Source: Oxalicibacterium flavum
Lineage (GTDB): Bacteria > Pseudomonadota > Gammaproteobacteria > Burkholderiales > Burkholderiaceae_D
NCBI RefSeq assembly: GCF_014635065.1
Contig: NZ_BMCG01000002.1
Span: 310,001-374,000 of the forward strand
Direction of reading: 5' to 3'
Length of the DNA: 64,000 bases
In this document: piece after piece, positions 8,727 to 18,170 of the stretch
Numbering within the stretch: the stretch's first letter is position 1
Layout of the letters: every line of letters starts with the position of its first letter
Position numbers and translations under genes: made by a program
The notes under the pieces: model-generated
What the model was told of the DNA's origin: nothing
The model's database searches: none
What the model saw: the letters and a program-made list of their open reading frames with translations, nothing else

Positions 8727-9257
8727 TCAGACCACCATCATGCAGGCCATGAATGCCGCGCGCATGTGACGCTTGACCGTGATCAGCGAGGTACCGAGCC
8801 GCTCCGCGATCTCGCCGTACTTGAGCCCGTCGAGCTGGGCCAGCAGGAAGATCTGACGCGTCTTCTCGGGCAGGCCGCGCAGCATGGCCTCGATGCGGCA
8901 CAGCGCATCCAGCACCAATACGCGCGTCTCTTCGCACGGTGCGTGATACTCGGGCAGATGCGCAATGGCTTCCAGATACGCGCGCTCGACTTCCTGGCGC
9001 CGCCAGTGGTCAATCATCAGACCTTTCGCGACATGCGTGAGCAAGGCACGCGGCTCACCGCCGAGCGATTCCCCGCGCCGCCGCTTCAGAATGCGCACGA
9101 AGGTATCCTGCGCCAGGTCGGCCGCGTCGCAGGCATTGCCGAGCTTGCGCACCAGCCATGCCTGCAGCCAGCCGTGATGATCACGGTACAGGGTCTGCAT
9201 GTCGTCATGCATTTCATGTTGGGGTTCGTGCTGGAAGATGGCTTGTGCTGCGGACAT
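8727..9257 (-). CDS. FecI-type ECF sigma factor (cassette C)
   Basis: ECF sigma factor of 176 residues. Region 2 contains HHGWLQAWLVRKLGN and DLAQDTFVRILKRR. Region 4 contains LDGLKYGEIAERLGTS and a basic helix (VKRHMRAAF). ATG 9257 is chosen. A TTG at 9272 would add five residues and lies closer to the Fur-box-like site. The stop is directly followed by the ATG of the short FecR-like gene. Confidence 0.92.
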   Translation of the reverse strand: MSAAQAIFQHEPQHEMHDDMQTLYRDHHGWLQAWLVRKLGNACDAADLAQDTFVRILKRRRGESLGGEPRALLTHVAKGLMIDHWRRQEVERAYLEAIAHLPEYHAPCEETRVLVLDALCRIEAMLRGLPEKTRQIFLLAQLDGLKYGEIAERLGTSLITVKRHMRAAFMACMMVV

Positions 9258-9273
9258 GGCGGCAAGAATCAAA

Positions 9274-9288
9274 CAATAACGATTCTCA
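9274..9288. promoter_or_regulatory. Fur-box-like site (cassette C)
   Basis: Read on the minus strand it is TGAGAAT-C-GTTATTG, a good 7-1-7 Fur match embedded in AT-rich DNA. It lies 17 bases before the sigma ATG at 9257. Confidence 0.65.
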
Positions 9289-9375
9289 TTTTATGAACCG
9301 CTGCGCCCCGTCACAACGGACGCATTCCCATAAACAACACTCATAAGGGATATCCCCAGTCACGCGCTAAGGGAC

Positions 9376-9414
9376 AACCGAAACGATTTCGGTTTCAGAA
9401 TGTTGTGAACACAA
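9376..9414. promoter_or_regulatory. Two tandem palindromes upstream of cassette C
   Basis: AACCGAAA-CGA-TTTCGGTT (9376-9394) and TTGTGAACACAA (9403-9414) lie side by side, between the terminator of the cassette D receptor and the cassette C sigma gene. Neither is a Fur match. They could bind an additional regulator. The identity is unknown. Confidence 0.4.
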
Positions 9415-9420
9415 TTCAAA

Positions 9421-9450
9421 AAAAACGGACGCATTCTTGCGTCCGTTTTT
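9421..9450 (-). terminator. Rho-independent terminator of the cassette D receptor
   Basis: The 13-bp arms AAAAACGGACGCA and TGCGTCCGTTTTT enclose a 4-nt loop. On the minus strand the stem is followed by a run of eight T. It lies 21 bases beyond the receptor stop. Confidence 0.9.
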
Positions 9451-9471
9451 ATCGAGCAAATCGCGCCCGGT

Positions 9472-11883
9472 TCAGAAGTCCATGCTGGCCGACAGCAGCC
9501 ATGTCCGGGGCGGCGCTACCGAGATGAAGTTGCGGCCGCCTATCGTCCAGTGCGCATCGTCGAGCAGATTGTCGATGCCTGCGCGCAGCGTCACGAGACG
9601 CTCGCCAAGCCGCATCTGATAGCGCGCACCGATATCGACACGGTTCCACGATGGCAGGCGCTGCGTGTTGGCAAGGTCCGCATAGGCAGCGCCGGTATGG
9701 ATCACGCGTGCGCTCAGTGTCATGCCGGGCACCTGAGCCAGATCGACCTCCGCACCAAGGTTCACGTTCAGTTCCGGCACGCCGATCGGCTTGGCGCCAT
9801 CGAAAGTGCCGTTCTGCGTGCGCTGCATCTTGCCGTCTATCCATGCCACGCCGCCCAGAAGACGCACGCCCTTCGCCACCTCGCCAAAGGTTTCGAGCTC
9901 GATGCCGCGGTGCTGCTGCTCGCCTGCTGCGCGGAACACATTGTCGCTGTCGAGGAAGGCGGTGGTCTTGATGATGTCGAAGTACGCGGCGGTGATGCCG
10001 TAGTGTCCCCTGTCCCACTTCAGACCCACTTCGCGTTGCTTGGAGACGTAAGGCGGCAGGTTCTCGCCGATGTTGCTGCCTGCGGTAGCGGTCTGCCCTT
10101 TCGCCAGCGACTCCGCATAGTTGCCGTAGATCGAGAGTCCGTTGTCGATCTTGTACAAGGCGGCGACGGTCGGCGTGGTCTTCGAATGATCGGAGGCCCC
10201 CTGCTTGATGGTCTGGTTGCGCAGCGCCAGCGTCAGCAACAGACGTTCGTCGAACATCGACAGCGTGTCGGCAATCGCCACGCTGTTCAGATACAGCGCC
10301 GGGCTCGTGACGCCGGGAATGTCGGGGGTGCCATCGGCGAACGGATTCGGCACATCGGTATAGCCATACAGATCGGCCACCACCGGCGTTGCCAGCAATC
10401 GCGTCTGCTGTTTCATGTCCTGCAGCTGATGACGCTGACGCAGGATGGCCACCGACAGCTGGTGCTTGACGCTGCCGGTATCGAACTGCCCGCGCACGCC
10501 GGCGGTACCGACCTCGTTCTCCTGCGTCCACAACAGGCTGGTTGCGCGATCGTAGGTCACACGGCCTGCGCCATCGATGGTGGTGTTGTCGATGTAAAGC
10601 CGCTCGGGCGTATTCTCGTGCAGTTTGCCGTAGCGCACATAGGCGGTCCAGTCGTCGGCGACATCCCATTCCGCGCTGACGAGACCGAAAGTCTGGCGCA
10701 CGTCCAGCGTCTCCCATTTCGGCTTGATGTGCACCGAAGGATCGGGCACGGCCGGCAGCGCCGCGCCCGGCGCCAGTATCCAGTGATTGAACAGCGGAGA
10801 AGACTTGCGGCGCGAATATCCGGCGTCTAGCGCCAGACGCACCCCGTCGCCACGGTAGTCGAGCGCAATCTGCGGCGCGACGAGATGACGTTCGGCATCG
10901 TCATACAGTTCGCCATCCTCTGCAGTCATGTTGAGACGGAAGCCGAAACGGTTGTCGGTGCCGAAGCGCTGGCCGATATCGATGTGCGTGCCGAACAGCG
11001 ACTTGTCGTTGGCATAGACGGTCGCACTGCGTACCGGCGCATCGGTGGCGCGCTTGGGTACCAGATTGAAGGTGCCGCCTACCGTGCTGCCGTAACCGGA
11101 GGCGCCGACTACGCCACCAGCCGGTCCCTTCAGCACTTCCAGGCGCTCGTAGTGCTGAATCGGCACGTTGCTGTAGGCGATCAGGCCTTCGACGCCATCG
11201 AACAGATAACCGTCGCTGTTGGTCATGAAGCCGCGTATCGCACTTTGGTCGAGCGGCGATGTCGCCGACAGGCTGGTACGAATGGAAGGATCGTTGGCGA
11301 CGACATCGTTGACGTTTCGCGCGCTCTGATTGCGGATCAGCTCGTTGGTATAGGACTTGACGCTGAACGGCGTCTTGAACATGTCGCTGTTGCCCAGCAT
11401 GCCGATCCGACTGCCGCGCGCAACCTGCCCGCCGGCATACACCTGCGGCAGGTCGTTGCGCCCGGCCTGCGCCGCTACGCGGACTTCCGGCAGGGTTGTC
11501 GCGCCGGCCGGCAGGCGGCGCAGTACGTAGCGGCCATCGCCGGTACGACTGGCTTCCAAGCCGGTACCCGACAGCAGACGCGCGAAACCGCCCTGCACCG
11601 TGTAGCTGCCCCGCAGGCCGTCGGAATGCGCGGCTCCCAGTTGCGATGCATCAAACGACAGCGTGACGCCTGCCGCACCCGCATAGCGGCCGAGGACCTG
11701 CGCCAGCGGACCGCCTGCCACGTCGAAACTGCGTACCTCCGCTTCGCCTGCAGGCGCGATACCGGCCGTTACGGCTTCCTGCGCATTGGCAGTCATACCC
11801 GCGCCCAGGGCAAGCGCGAACACGGCGGAATGCACGGCAAGCAGCAAGGGCCGCCGAGGAAAATTTGAAAACGAGGATGTCAT
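9472..11883 (-). CDS. TonB-dependent siderophore receptor with STN domain (cassette D)
   Basis: Outer-membrane receptor of 803 residues. The signal peptide ends near TANAQ (about residue 34). An STN domain follows at about 50-105 (FDVAGGPLAQVLGRYAGAAG), then a TonB box near TTLPEVRVAA. The plug carries YAGGQVARGSRIGMLGNSD, a signature shared with the receptor at 25642, and LEVLKGPAGGVVGASGYGS. The barrel ends LLSASMDF. Start ATG 11883 has AGAGAGTT upstream, and the longer open frame to 11976 lacks a signal-like start. It sits 100 bp after fecR of the same cassette and is its predicted target. Confidence 0.92.
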   Translation of the reverse strand: MTSSFSNFPRRPLLLAVHSAVFALALGAGMTANAQEAVTAGIAPAGEAEVRSFDVAGGPLAQVLGRYAGAAGVTLSFDASQLGAAHSDGLRGSYTVQGGFARLLSGTGLEASRTGDGRYVLRRLPAGATTLPEVRVAAQAGRNDLPQVYAGGQVARGSRIGMLGNSDMFKTPFSVKSYTNELIRNQSARNVNDVVANDPSIRTSLSATSPLDQSAIRGFMTNSDGYLFDGVEGLIAYSNVPIQHYERLEVLKGPAGGVVGASGYGSTVGGTFNLVPKRATDAPVRSATVYANDKSLFGTHIDIGQRFGTDNRFGFRLNMTAEDGELYDDAERHLVAPQIALDYRGDGVRLALDAGYSRRKSSPLFNHWILAPGAALPAVPDPSVHIKPKWETLDVRQTFGLVSAEWDVADDWTAYVRYGKLHENTPERLYIDNTTIDGAGRVTYDRATSLLWTQENEVGTAGVRGQFDTGSVKHQLSVAILRQRHQLQDMKQQTRLLATPVVADLYGYTDVPNPFADGTPDIPGVTSPALYLNSVAIADTLSMFDERLLLTLALRNQTIKQGASDHSKTTPTVAALYKIDNGLSIYGNYAESLAKGQTATAGSNIGENLPPYVSKQREVGLKWDRGHYGITAAYFDIIKTTAFLDSDNVFRAAGEQQHRGIELETFGEVAKGVRLLGGVAWIDGKMQRTQNGTFDGAKPIGVPELNVNLGAEVDLAQVPGMTLSARVIHTGAAYADLANTQRLPSWNRVDIGARYQMRLGERLVTLRAGIDNLLDDAHWTIGGRNFISVAPPRTWLLSASMDF

Positions 11884-11983
11884 GAGAACTCTCTGGTTGA
11901 ATGAAAAAAGCGTTTCAACCAGGAGGACGCGCAACACATGCTCAAAATGCAAAGAGGAGAAAAATTTCTGCGGCAATGAATCG

Positions 11984-12985
11984 TCACGCTGCCTTGATGG
12001 TGGTCCAGAATCGCGTGAAACGCTCGATCCGCAGCGGGAAACTCTCGGTCAGCGACAGCAGGGTCTGCTCGACGTCATCGAGCGGAAACGCGCCCGATAC
12101 GCGGATTGCCGCCACCGCATCGTCACATGCCAGATGTCCGGAACGGTAGCGCGCCAGCTCCGCGACGAATTGTCGCAGCGGCATATCGACCACCACCAGC
12201 CGTCCGCGCTGCCAGGCAGCGACCGATGCATCGGCCGTGACCGGGGAGCCCATGCGTGTCGATGAAAATGCCAGCTGCTGGCCTGCTTCCAGCCGCAATG
12301 CATCGCTGCCCTGCATGACACGCACCTCGACTGCCTTTTCCAATACCGTGACGCGGGTTTCATCGTCTTCCACGCGCACATTGAAACGCGTGCCGAGCGC
12401 GGTGATGCGACCATGCCGTGTCTCCACGATGAACGGCCGCGCCATGGCCTGCTGATCCGGATGGGTGGTCACGAGTATCTCGCCTTGCTGCAACCGCACC
12501 AGGCGTTGCGTCTCGGAAAACGCCACATCGCCCCTGGTGTGCGTATTGAGCGACAGCATCGACAGGTCCGCCAGCGTGACGTCGCGCCGCTCGCCGGTCG
12601 CGGTCGCCAGATCGCTGCCCCATCCGGCCAGCGGCTGCATCCGGTAAGCCACCGCACCGCCGGCGCCCACGGTCACCAGAATCGCAAGGCCGCGCAGCAC
12701 GCCGCGCCGTGCGCGTGCCTGCTGCATGGAGCGCGTGAGCGTATTGCCTGCCACCTTGCCCGGCACGCGGGCAAACTGCTGGCAGACCTGCTGCACCTTC
12801 TCCCATGCCAGGCCGTGCTCGGGATCGGCCGCCAGCCACTGTGCCCACTGGCATTGCAGCGCATCGCTGCCCTGCCCGGCCTGCAGGCGCGCATACCACT
12901 GCGCGGCCTCGTTAACGGCGCGAATGTGTTCGGGGGAATGCTGGGAGCCGCCCTTCGCCAGCAAGGTGGCGCGATCGGCGCTCAT
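11984..12985 (-). CDS. FecR-family regulator (cassette D)
   Basis: FecR-type transmembrane regulator, 333 residues. The cytoplasmic domain at about 20-75 has AAQWYARLQAGQG and GLAWEKVQQV. One membrane helix lies at about 98-115. The periplasmic part carries TATGERRDVTLADLSMLSLN and TALGTRFNVRVEDD, and the C-terminal portion (ACDDAVAAIRVSGAFPLDDV) is STN-like. Its ATG overlaps the sigma stop (ATGA), indicating coupled translation. It should hold the sigma factor inactive until the STN receptor at 11883-9472 signals. Confidence 0.92.
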   Translation of the reverse strand: MSADRATLLAKGGSQHSPEHIRAVNEAAQWYARLQAGQGSDALQCQWAQWLAADPEHGLAWEKVQQVCQQFARVPGKVAGNTLTRSMQQARARRGVLRGLAILVTVGAGGAVAYRMQPLAGWGSDLATATGERRDVTLADLSMLSLNTHTRGDVAFSETQRLVRLQQGEILVTTHPDQQAMARPFIVETRHGRITALGTRFNVRVEDDETRVTVLEKAVEVRVMQGSDALRLEAGQQLAFSSTRMGSPVTADASVAAWQRGRLVVVDMPLRQFVAELARYRSGHLACDDAVAAIRVSGAFPLDDVEQTLLSLTESFPLRIERFTRFWTTIKAA

Positions 12986-13485
12986 GGCAGCAGCAGACAG
13001 CAGTGCGCCATCGCGCGCGCGACGTAGGTATTGACCGAGCGCAATGAAATGTCGAGCCGCCGCGCGATCTCGGCATAGGACAGGTCCTCGAACTGGCTCA
13101 GGATGAACACCTGCTTGACCTTGGGACCGAGGCCATCGAGCATGCCGTCGATCTCGATAAGCGCTTCCTTCATGATCGCCTGTTCTTCCAGCGAGGGCAT
13201 GTCCTGCACCGGCAATGCCGCCAGCACCTCGAGATAGCTGCGCTCCACGCGCTGCCGGCGGAAATGGTCGAGCACCAGCCGGTTCGCCACCGTCGCCAGA
13301 TAGGCCCGCGGTTCGCGAATCTGCTGGCTGACCTGCGCCAGCATGACCTTGATGAAGGTGTCCTGCGCCAGATCGGCGGCATCGCCCGCATTGCCGAGCT
13401 TGCCGCGCAACCAGCCTTGCAGCCAGCCGTGATGCGCGCGATACAGGGCGTGGACTTCCTGATGGGAGGAATCGAGCGAGGACAT
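12982..13485 (-). CDS. FecI-type ECF sigma factor (cassette D)
   Basis: ECF sigma factor of 167 residues from ATG 13485. Region 2 contains HHGWLQGWLRGKLGN and DLAQDTFIKVML. Region 4 contains FEDLSYAEIARRLDIS. The frame extends to 13515, but that stretch runs into the Fur-box-like site (reading MRIILIFKI), so the internal ATG before SSLDSSHQ is preferred. It is followed by fecR through an ATGA overlap. Confidence 0.92.
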   Translation of the reverse strand: MSSLDSSHQEVHALYRAHHGWLQGWLRGKLGNAGDAADLAQDTFIKVMLAQVSQQIREPRAYLATVANRLVLDHFRRQRVERSYLEVLAALPVQDMPSLEEQAIMKEALIEIDGMLDGLGPKVKQVFILSQFEDLSYAEIARRLDISLRSVNTYVARAMAHCCLLLP

Positions 13486-13499
13486 GCGAATTTTAAAAA

Positions 13500-13514
13500 T
13501 GAGAATTATTCGCA
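13500..13514. promoter_or_regulatory. Fur-box-like site (cassette D)
   Basis: TGAGAAT-T-ATTCGCA fits the 7-1-7 Fur pattern in 13 or more positions of the palindrome. It lies 15 bases upstream of the sigma ATG at 13485. Confidence 0.68.
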
Positions 13515-13619
13515 ATGCTAAACGTGAATCAGCGGTACGGCAATCGTGCCATGTCGTGCTGTTGCATGCGTGTCATATGCATCGGATTGCATCTCGCCCG
13601 CCGATGAGACACGCACGCG

Positions 13620-15035
13620 TCACGAATCGGGCATCTGCCAGCCGCCGCCGAGCGCACCGACGAGCCGCATGCTGGCCGTCAGCAGTTCGGCCTGCACGTC
13701 GAGCGCATTGCGGCGGCTTTGCAGCGCGAGGTTCTGCGCGGTGGCGACTTCGAGGAAGGTGATCTCGCCGGCTTCGTAGCGATAGGTGACGACCTGCTCG
13801 TTCTCGCTTGCGAGTCTGACGAGTTCCTGCTGCTGTGCATCCTGTTCGCTCAGCGACTGCAGCGAAGCCAGTGCATCTTCGGTCTCGCGCACGCCCAGCA
13901 GCACTGCCGAACGCCATGCGGCGGCGCGCTCGTCGTATTGCGCGCGCGTCTGGTCCAGCACCGAGCGACGTGTACCGCCATCGAACAGCGTGGCGGCCAA
14001 GGCCGGCCCGGCCGACCAGACGCGCGTCGGCGCATCCCACAAGGCTTGCCAACCGCCGGCCTGCAGGGTACCGGTGGCACCGAGAGTCAGGTCCGGCAGC
14101 CAGGCGCTTTGCGCCACGCCGATGCGCGCATTGGCAGAGGCGACCTGGCGTTCGGCGGCGGCGATGTCCGGGCGCTGGATCAGCAAGGCCGATGGCAACG
14201 CGGCGGGTACGGCCGGCGCGTCAGGTAGCGGCAGGTCGTTGGGCGTCAGGCGCCATTGCGCGGGCGTGCTGCCGGCCAGCGTTGCCAGCGCGTGTTCCTC
14301 GAGCGTGCGCTGGCGCTGCACGGCCGATACCTGCGTGCGCAACGACTGCAGCTGCGTTTCGGCCTGGATCACGTCGGCACGCGCGACGAAGCCGGCTTCG
14401 TACTGCCGGCGCGTCAGTTGCAGCGAACGTTCATAGGCGGTCAGCGCGCGCGCCATCAGCGCGGCATGCTGGTCGAGCGCACGCACGCGCACATAACCTT
14501 GCGCGGCTTCCAGTTGCAGTGCGAGCCGCGCGGCATCGAGCAGCGCCTGCGCCGCCTGCGCATCGGCCTGCGCCGCTTCGCGCTGGCGCGCCACCCTGCC
14601 CCACAGGTCCGGCACCCACGCGATATCGAGCTCGGCACCATAGACATTGCGCGTGGTGGTCGTGTTGCCGCCGGTGCGTGAGCGCGAAACGCCGGCGCCC
14701 ACCGTCGGCAGGCCGGCCGCCCTTGCGCTGCCGATCAGCGCGATGGCCTGGCGCCAGCGCGCCTCGGCCTCGGCCAGCGAAGCGTTGTTCTGCTCGACCT
14801 CGCGCAGCAGGCGGTCGAGATCGGCGTCGCGATAGATGTCCCACCAGGCGCCGGGCGCAGGTTGTTCGGCCAGCGAGGCCGTCGCCTGCCAGCCATCCTG
14901 ATGACGGAAGGCGGTCGGCAATTCCATGGACGGCGCCACGTAGTCGGGACCGATGGCGCAGCCGCCGAGCAGCAGCGCCATCAGCAAGGCCGAGGGCAAT
15001 CTGGAACGTGAAAGAGGAAAGCGAGCAAGTGTCAT
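13620..15035 (-). CDS. NodT-family outer-membrane factor of an RND efflux pump
   Basis: Outer-membrane channel lipoprotein, 471 residues, OprM/OpmB/NodT family. The signal peptide ends in a lipobox (LLLGGC, Cys about 26), followed by the family hallmark GPDYVAPS. Two long alpha-helical coiled-coil repeats (about 65-230 and 270-460) carry TolC-like motifs (AARLALQLEAAQGYVRVRAL; RPDIAAAERQVASANARIGV). It is the last gene of the operon, 18 nt after the second RND pump gene. It should complete a tripartite pump with the adaptor and the two inner-membrane transporters upstream. Fused or unusual features are not seen. Confidence 0.93.
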   Translation of the reverse strand: MTLARFPLSRSRLPSALLMALLLGGCAIGPDYVAPSMELPTAFRHQDGWQATASLAEQPAPGAWWDIYRDADLDRLLREVEQNNASLAEAEARWRQAIALIGSARAAGLPTVGAGVSRSRTGGNTTTTRNVYGAELDIAWVPDLWGRVARQREAAQADAQAAQALLDAARLALQLEAAQGYVRVRALDQHAALMARALTAYERSLQLTRRQYEAGFVARADVIQAETQLQSLRTQVSAVQRQRTLEEHALATLAGSTPAQWRLTPNDLPLPDAPAVPAALPSALLIQRPDIAAAERQVASANARIGVAQSAWLPDLTLGATGTLQAGGWQALWDAPTRVWSAGPALAATLFDGGTRRSVLDQTRAQYDERAAAWRSAVLLGVRETEDALASLQSLSEQDAQQQELVRLASENEQVVTYRYEAGEITFLEVATAQNLALQSRRNALDVQAELLTASMRLVGALGGGWQMPDS

Positions 15036-15053
15036 GGCAGAGTCATCGCAGGA

Positions 15054-18000
15054 TCATGAGGAGACGGCGGGCTGTGCCGTCCGGTGCAGCACGCGCTGGC
15101 GCACGCGTTCGAGCAGCAGATAGACCACCGGCGTGGTGTAGAGCGTCAGCATCTGGCTGACCGTCAGGCCGCCGATGATGGCGATGCCGAGCGGCCGCCG
15201 CATCTCCGAGCCTTCGCCCATGCCGAGCACCAGCGGCACCGCGCCGAGCAAGGCGGCCAGGTTGGTCATCAGGATAGGACGCAGGCGGCGCTGCGCGGCT
15301 TCGCGGATTGCATCGAACGGCGTCGCACCGCGGTCGCGCTGGGCGGCCAGTGCAAAGTCGATCATCAGGATCGCATTCTTCATCACCACGCCGATCAGCA
15401 GGAACAGCCCGAGCAAGGCGATCAGGCTGAACTCGATGCCCGACAGCTTCAGCGCCAGCAAGGCGCCGACGCCGGCCGACGGCAGGGTCGAGAGAATCGT
15501 CAGCGGATGCAGCGTGCTTTCGTAGAGGATGCCGAGCACCAGATACACGGTGACCAGCACGCCGAGGATCAGCCACGGCTGCTTGCGCAATGTGGCCTGC
15601 AGGCTGTTGTCGTCCTCCGCGCTCTGGCCGGTATAGATGCTCGGCGGCAGCGTCAGGCCGGCGACGGCGCGATCGATGGCGGCCTGCGCCTGCTGCAGCG
15701 TGACGCCGGGCGCAAGACCATACTCGATCGCCAGCGCCGCGAACTGGCTGTCATGGAACACGCGATCCTGCGTCAGCCCGTAGCGCCAGGTCGCAAAGGC
15801 CGACAGCGGCACGCGCGCGCCACTGTCCGAGAACACCTCTACCTGCGCCAGCGAAGCCGGCTCGCCGCCCTGACGCGGATCGACTTCCATCACCACGCGG
15901 TACTGGTTCAGCTCGTCGTAGAGCGTCGCCACCTGCCGTTGCGAGAACGAGTTGTTGAGCGCGGCCGCCACCGTTTCCATCTTCACGCCGAGCCGGCGTG
16001 CTGCCTCGCGATCGATATCCAGCACGACCTGCTGCGCTTCCTCGCCGCCCGGAATATCGACGTTGACCAGTTCCGGCAACTTCTCCAGCGCCTCGCCGAC
16101 CGGGCGCGTCCACTTGCGCAGGTCGGACAGCGAATCGGAACGCAGCACGTACAGGTATTCGCCATCCCCGCCCTGATTGGACAGGCGGATATCCTGATCG
16201 ATGAAAATCATCAGCACCCCGCCCGCAACCTGCGGTGCCTTGGTGCGCAGGCGTGTGACCACCACGGAGGCCGACTCGCCGCGTTCCTTCAGCGGCTTGA
16301 GGCGGATGCGGAACCACGAGTTGGTCAGGCCGCCGCTGCCGCCGCTGGTACCGGTGACGTCCGCCACGGCCGGATCGGCCACCAGCAGCTTGCGATACGC
16401 CTCGATCTTGGGCTGCATGATCTGGAACGAAAAACCGTCGTCGCCGCGTACCAGCCCGCTCAGCTGGCCGGTATCCTGCTGCGGCAGCATGCCCTTGGGG
16501 ATCGCGATGTAGAGCCAGGTATTCACCGCGATCGCGGCCAGCAGGATCAGCAGCGTCACCACGCGATGCCGCAGGGCCCACGCCAGCGTGCGCGCATAGA
16601 AGGCCTGCAGATCGGCGAACAGTTCCAGCCCGAAGCGGGCGAAGCGCCCCGGCTCGGTCTGCCGTGCCGGCAGCGCATGCGCGCACAGCGCCGGCGTCAA
16701 CGTGACCGAGACCGCCAGCGAGATCAGCATGGCGGCCGCCAGCGTGATCGAGAACTCCTTGAACAGGCGCTCGACGATGCCGCCCATGAACAGGATGGAG
16801 ATGAACACCACCACCAGCGCGCTGTTCATCGCCAGCAGCGTGAAGCCGACCTCGCCGGCACCGCGCAGCGCGGCGCGGAAGATCGCGAAACGGCCGTTGC
16901 CGTCGCCCTTCCCGCGAGCCTGTTCGACATGGCGCTGCACGTTCTCGAGCACGACGATCGCGTCGTCAACCACCAGGCCGGCCGCCACGATCAGCGCCAT
17001 CAGCGACAGGTTGTTGAGCGAGAAGCCCTGCCACCACATGATCGCAAAGGTACCGATCAGCGACACCGGCAGCGCCAGCGCCGGAATGATCGCGGTGCGC
17101 GCGCTGCCAAGGAAGGCCCACACCACCATCATTACCAGCAGGCACGACAGCAACAGCGTGAATTGCGCCTCCGACAGCGTGGCACGGATGCCGGGCGAAC
17201 GATCCATCACGACCTTCAGTTCGGCATCGGCCGGCAGCAAGGCGCGTAGCTGCGGCAGTTCCGCGTGGATGGCGTCGATGGTCTCGACGATGTTGGCGTT
17301 AGCGCGGCGGTTGATCAGCATGACCACGGCCGGGTCATGGTTGTGATAGCCGCTGGTATAACGATTCTCGACCGAATCGGTGACTGCGGCCACGTCCGCC
17401 AGCCGCACGATGGCGCCCTGGCTGCGATAGACGACCAGCTTGGCGAAGTCATCGGCAGTGCGCATCGGCGACGACAGCGCGATCTGCCAGCGCTGCGCGT
17501 CGTGCTCGAGCGTGCCCAGCGGCCGCCATGCATTCGCTTCGGCAATCGCGTTGCGCACGTCGTCCAGCGCCAGGCCGCGATGTGCGAGCGCGGCCGGATC
17601 GATCTGCACGCGCACCGCCGGCAACGAGGCGCCATCGACCTTCACTTCGCCGACGCCGATGATCTGCGACAGCTTCTGCGCCAGCACGGTGGACGCGTTG
17701 TCATAGAGTGCCGATGGCGGCAGGCTGGGCGAACTCAACGCCAGCGCCATGATCGGCGCCTGCGACGGATTGACCTTGACGTAACTCGGGTTCTCCTTCA
17801 TGCCGGACGGCAGTTGCCCGCGCACGGCATTGATCGCGGCCTGCACCTCGCGCGCGGCTTCGTCGATGTTGCGCGTCAGGTCGAATTCCAGCGTCACGCT
17901 GGTGGACCCCTGGTTGCTGCTCGACTGCAGGCGCGTCACGCCGGCAATGCTGCCGAGCGCACGCTCCAGCGGGCCGGCAACGGTGGCCGCCATGCTCTCG

Positions 18001-18170
18001 GGACTGGCGCCCGGCAGGTTGGCGCGCACCTGGATCACCGGAAAATCCACCGCCGGCAGCGGCGCAACCGGCAGCAGCCGCCACGCCAGCAGACCCGCCA
18101 GCACGACCGCAATCGCCAGCATGGCGCTGGCGACCGGACGGCGGATGAAGAAACGGGCGATCGCGTCCAT
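15054..18170 (-). CDS. mdtC: RND efflux transporter, MdtC/MuxC type
   Basis: Inner-membrane proton-driven exporter of 1038 residues (HAE1 family). It starts with the typical FIRRPVASAMLAIAVV helix. GLVVDDAIVVLEN in TM4, at about 400, has the conserved proton-relay aspartates. Two large periplasmic loops lie at about 35-335 and 560-865. The C-terminal helices end near YLLLERVRQR. Its ATG overlaps the stop of the preceding RND gene by one base (TGATG). MdtB/MdtC-type pumps work as heteromultimers of two unlike subunits, which the tandem arrangement supports. The substrate is unknown. Position behind a Fur-box-like site in an iron-uptake island suggests a siderophore or metal chelate (inference). 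Confidence 0.93.
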   Translation of the reverse strand: MDAIARFFIRRPVASAMLAIAVVLAGLLAWRLLPVAPLPAVDFPVIQVRANLPGASPESMAATVAGPLERALGSIAGVTRLQSSSNQGSTSVTLEFDLTRNIDEAAREVQAAINAVRGQLPSGMKENPSYVKVNPSQAPIMALALSSPSLPPSALYDNASTVLAQKLSQIIGVGEVKVDGASLPAVRVQIDPAALAHRGLALDDVRNAIAEANAWRPLGTLEHDAQRWQIALSSPMRTADDFAKLVVYRSQGAIVRLADVAAVTDSVENRYTSGYHNHDPAVVMLINRRANANIVETIDAIHAELPQLRALLPADAELKVVMDRSPGIRATLSEAQFTLLLSCLLVMMVVWAFLGSARTAIIPALALPVSLIGTFAIMWWQGFSLNNLSLMALIVAAGLVVDDAIVVLENVQRHVEQARGKGDGNGRFAIFRAALRGAGEVGFTLLAMNSALVVVFISILFMGGIVERLFKEFSITLAAAMLISLAVSVTLTPALCAHALPARQTEPGRFARFGLELFADLQAFYARTLAWALRHRVVTLLILLAAIAVNTWLYIAIPKGMLPQQDTGQLSGLVRGDDGFSFQIMQPKIEAYRKLLVADPAVADVTGTSGGSGGLTNSWFRIRLKPLKERGESASVVVTRLRTKAPQVAGGVLMIFIDQDIRLSNQGGDGEYLYVLRSDSLSDLRKWTRPVGEALEKLPELVNVDIPGGEEAQQVVLDIDREAARRLGVKMETVAAALNNSFSQRQVATLYDELNQYRVVMEVDPRQGGEPASLAQVEVFSDSGARVPLSAFATWRYGLTQDRVFHDSQFAALAIEYGLAPGVTLQQAQAAIDRAVAGLTLPPSIYTGQSAEDDNSLQATLRKQPWLILGVLVTVYLVLGILYESTLHPLTILSTLPSAGVGALLALKLSGIEFSLIALLGLFLLIGVVMKNAILMIDFALAAQRDRGATPFDAIREAAQRRLRPILMTNLAALLGAVPLVLGMGEGSEMRRPLGIAIIGGLTVSQMLTLYTTPVVYLLLERVRQRVLHRTAQPAVSS

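Noticed and set aside
15084-17249. Large plus-strand frame opposite the second RND gene
   Set aside because: Composition (His, Gln, Arg, Asp repeats) is typical of antisense frames in GC-rich genes, and the minus-strand gene is certain.
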